Shown here: one piece after another, positions 7,908 through 9,580 of the stretch
Numbering within the stretch: the first letter of the stretch is position 1
Layout: every line of letters starts with the position of its first letter
Assembly (NCBI GenBank): GCA_012513245.1
Contig: JAAZCN010000208.1
Location: 1 to 9,580, forward strand
Length of the DNA stretch: 9,580 nt
Direction of reading: 5' to 3'
Origin: Synergistaceae bacterium
Lineage (GTDB): Bacteria > Synergistota > Synergistia > Synergistales > Synergistaceae
Notes under the pieces: generated by a model
What the model was told of the DNA's origin: nothing
Database searches by the model: none
Seen by the model: the letters and a program-made list of their open reading frames with translations, nothing else
Translations under genes and position numbers: made by a program

Positions 7908-9196
7908 TGACAGGCTCAGAGACGAACATGGTCATTGGAACACAGTGGGGCAATGAGGGCAAAGGAAGAATTGTGGATTTCATTGCCAACAGGTCTGATG
8001 TCGTTGTCCGTTTTCAGGGGTGTTCAAATGGCGGTCGAACTATATTTGCATGCGGTGAAAAATACAGAGTAAGCTACCTGCCCAGCGGGATACACCATGA
8101 CGGCAAAAACTGTCTTATCTGCAGCGGCGTCACACTGGACCTTGAAAAGGTCTCAGACGAGATAGCGATGCTGAAGGAAGCCGGTGTTCTCAAAGCCAGG
8201 CTTACCATAAGCAAGTCATGCCACCTCATACTGGACTATCATAAAAAACTTGATGTCCTTGACGGAAGGATCCTTGGTCATGAAAGAAATAGAACTATGG
8301 TCGAACAGGGATTTGGACACTGCTGCTGCGACAAGTACAGAAGGATGGGCATAAGGGTAGCTGACCTTCTCCATCCCGATATTCTCCATGATAAAATCAA
8401 AGAAAACCTAAAAGTAAAAAATGAATACTTTACAAAAATTTACGGGGAAAAACCGCTCGATCCGGACGAACTGTATACGAAATGTCTCCGTCTTGCGGAA
8501 AAGATCATACCTTACATAGGAACTCCGGAAGATATAGTTGAGAAAGCTGTATCAAAAAACCTTGGGATCCTCTTTGAAGCCTGCGACGGAGCACTCAACG
8601 ACGTTGAACGCGGTCTTTATCCTTATGTTATGCCAATATCTTCGTTATCAGCGGCAGCGCTTGCCGGGACAGGTCTCAGGTGGAATTCTCCGATGCGTAT
8701 AATTGGTGTTGCCAAGGCCTATTCTACAAGAAACGATAGTGGTCCTTTTATTACTGAAGAAACAAGTGCAGTGACTGCTTTTATCAGGAACAGAGGAAAA
8801 GAATTCACCGGAGTGTCGATAGAGCCGAGGCGCATAGGCTGGCTTGATCTGCCTGCCCTCAGATACGCAATAAAAGAAAACGGAGTACACGCACTTGCAC
8901 TCACGAAGCTCGATGTCTTTACAGGGGTGGATGAACTGAAGGTCTGCACCGCATATAATGTCGATGGTGTAGAAAAAAAGATGCTTGACATAACCAACCG
9001 GGATGCCTGGAAAGCCCTTCCCGTCTACAAGACTTTTGAAGGGTGGAGAGAAGAACTCTCTTTATACAATGATTTTAAAACTTTACCGATACAGGCACGC
9101 GAATATATAAAATTTATTGAAGAAGAATCCGGGGTCCCTGTCATTTGGGCCGGAGTCGGAGCGGACTGGGGAAAGGCTCTCTTGATAAGAAGGTAA
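7904..9196 (+). CDS. PurA-like protein with substituted catalytic residues
   Basis: The 430 residues align from end to end with adenylosuccinate synthetase, which joins IMP and aspartate using GTP. The P-loop is recognisable as QWGNEGKGR (14-22) and the guanine-recognition motif is intact (TKLDV, 334-338). Other family blocks are RFQG, LPSGI (59-63), YRRMGIRVADLL, GLYPYV, KAYSTR and IGWLDLPALRYA. Key catalytic residues differ: the proton-abstracting Asp of GDEGKGK is Asn17, and the catalytic His of NAGHT is Arg45 (SNGGRT, 41-46). The IMP-binding TTGRGIGP loop reads MVEQGFGH followed by three cysteines (132-142), EGAQG reads EACDG (225-229), the Thr after YPYV is Met243, and the aspartate loop is one residue shorter. 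GTP binding looks possible, but normal adenylosuccinate synthesis is doubtful. It could be a new ligase, a GTP-binding regulator or a decaying gene. The start could also be ATG 7907 or 7928. Confidence 0.83.
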   Translation: MMTGSETNMVIGTQWGNEGKGRIVDFIANRSDVVVRFQGCSNGGRTIFACGEKYRVSYLPSGIHHDGKNCLICSGVTLDLEKVSDEIAMLKEAGVLKARLTISKSCHLILDYHKKLDVLDGRILGHERNRTMVEQGFGHCCCDKYRRMGIRVADLLHPDILHDKIKENLKVKNEYFTKIYGEKPLDPDELYTKCLRLAEKIIPYIGTPEDIVEKAVSKNLGILFEACDGALNDVERGLYPYVMPISSLSAAALAGTGLRWNSPMRIIGVAKAYSTRNDSGPFITEETSAVTAFIRNRGKEFTGVSIEPRRIGWLDLPALRYAIKENGVHALALTKLDVFTGVDELKVCTAYNVDGVEKKMLDITNRDAWKALPVYKTFEGWREELSLYNDFKTLPIQAREYIKFIEEESGVPVIWAGVGADWGKALLIRR

Positions 9197-9261
9197 GTAA
9201 GATCAAATAACAAGAATACAAAAATTCTACCTTAAAAACTTCAGAAACATTTCAAAAACTG

Positions 9262-9289
9262 TTGACATGTCAGGCGGAATCGGTATAAT
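9262..9289 (+). promoter_or_regulatory. Sigma-70 promoter for the tRNA cluster
   Basis: A consensus -35 box TTGACA (9262-9267) is separated by 16 bases from a consensus -10 box TATAAT (9284-9289). The predicted transcription start is near 9296, about 33 bases before tRNA-Val. The stretch before the -35 is rich in A and T runs (9220-9260), like an UP element, as expected for strong stable-RNA promoters. Confidence 0.88.
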
Positions 9290-9328
9290 AGCTAGCGTTG
9301 TTGCAGATGCGGTACGGCTATGCGGTGC

Positions 9329-9403
9329 GGGCGGATAGCTCAGCGGGAGAGCACCTGCCTTACACGCAGGGGGTCGTAGGTTCGAAACCTATTCCGCCCA
9401 CCA
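9329..9403 (+). tRNA. tRNA-Val (anticodon UAC)
   Basis: A complete cloverleaf with encoded CCA. Acceptor stem GGGCGGA (9329-9335) pairs with TCCGCCC (9393-9399), followed by discriminator A9400 and CCA 9401-9403. The anticodon stem is CCTGC/GCAGG with loop CTTACAC, giving anticodon TAC (valine, GUA and probably other GUN codons). The T-arm is TAGG-TTCGAAA-CCTA. It is first in the cluster after the promoter. Confidence 0.97.
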
Positions 9404-9418
9404 TACAACTGAAAAAGT

Positions 9419-9495
<77 letters not shown>

Positions 9496-9515
9496 CTTTT
9501 TAACGCCACTGAGAT

Positions 9516-9580
<65 letters not shown>

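Noticed and set aside
9220..9235. AGAAT...ATTCT inverted repeat after the purA-like gene, considered as a terminator
   Set aside because: The stem is short and A/T-only with no T-tract after it, so it does not look like an intrinsic terminator.

Overview
The window holds one long plus-strand operon of eight or nine genes, followed by a promoter and a tRNA cluster. Organism: diderm division and envelope genes (FtsEX, an EnvC-like M23 protein, CtpA, a YibQ-like deacetylase) sit next to a CsaB-type polysaccharide pyruvyl transferase, whose product usually anchors S-layer (SLH) proteins. This mix, together with moderate GC by eye, best fits a Synergistota (Synergistetes) bacterium. That assignment is inference from gene content and was not checked against a database.

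Layout. 3-29: last codons of an upstream gene overlapping the csaB start. 26-1051: csaB-like gene interrupted by an in-frame TGA at 110-112. 1029-1853 and 1846-2790: a split transketolase-like pair. 2801-3496 and 3483-4367: ftsE and ftsX. 4389-5603: secreted coiled-coil M23 (EnvC-like) peptidase. 5644-6852: CtpA-type S41 protease. 6867-7907: YibQ-type divergent polysaccharide deacetylase. 7904-9196: PurA-like protein. 9197-9328: intergenic region with a near-perfect sigma-70 promoter. 9329-9580: tRNA-Val(UAC), tRNA-Asp(GUC) and the 5' part of tRNA-Phe(GAA). Genes overlap or are separated by 40 bases or less, and no convincing terminator or internal promoter was seen, so they are probably co-transcribed.

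How the genes work together. FtsEX is a membrane ABC-type machine that controls peptidoglycan cleavage at division, and the M23 protein directly downstream is its likely periplasmic partner. CtpA and the YibQ-like protein are exported or membrane-anchored envelope enzymes that accompany envC in several diderm groups. This wall module keeps all its diagnostic catalytic residues.

The striking feature is what flanks the module. The transketolase-like pair has lost essentially every thiamine-diphosphate-binding and catalytic motif while keeping the surrounding scaffold. The PurA-like protein keeps the GTP-binding signatures but has Asn in place of the catalytic Asp and Arg in place of the catalytic His, and its IMP and aspartate loops are remodelled. 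These look like intact but repurposed (pseudoenzyme or new-function) proteins. The alternative is relaxed selection in a reducing genome, which the csaB nonsense codon could also support.
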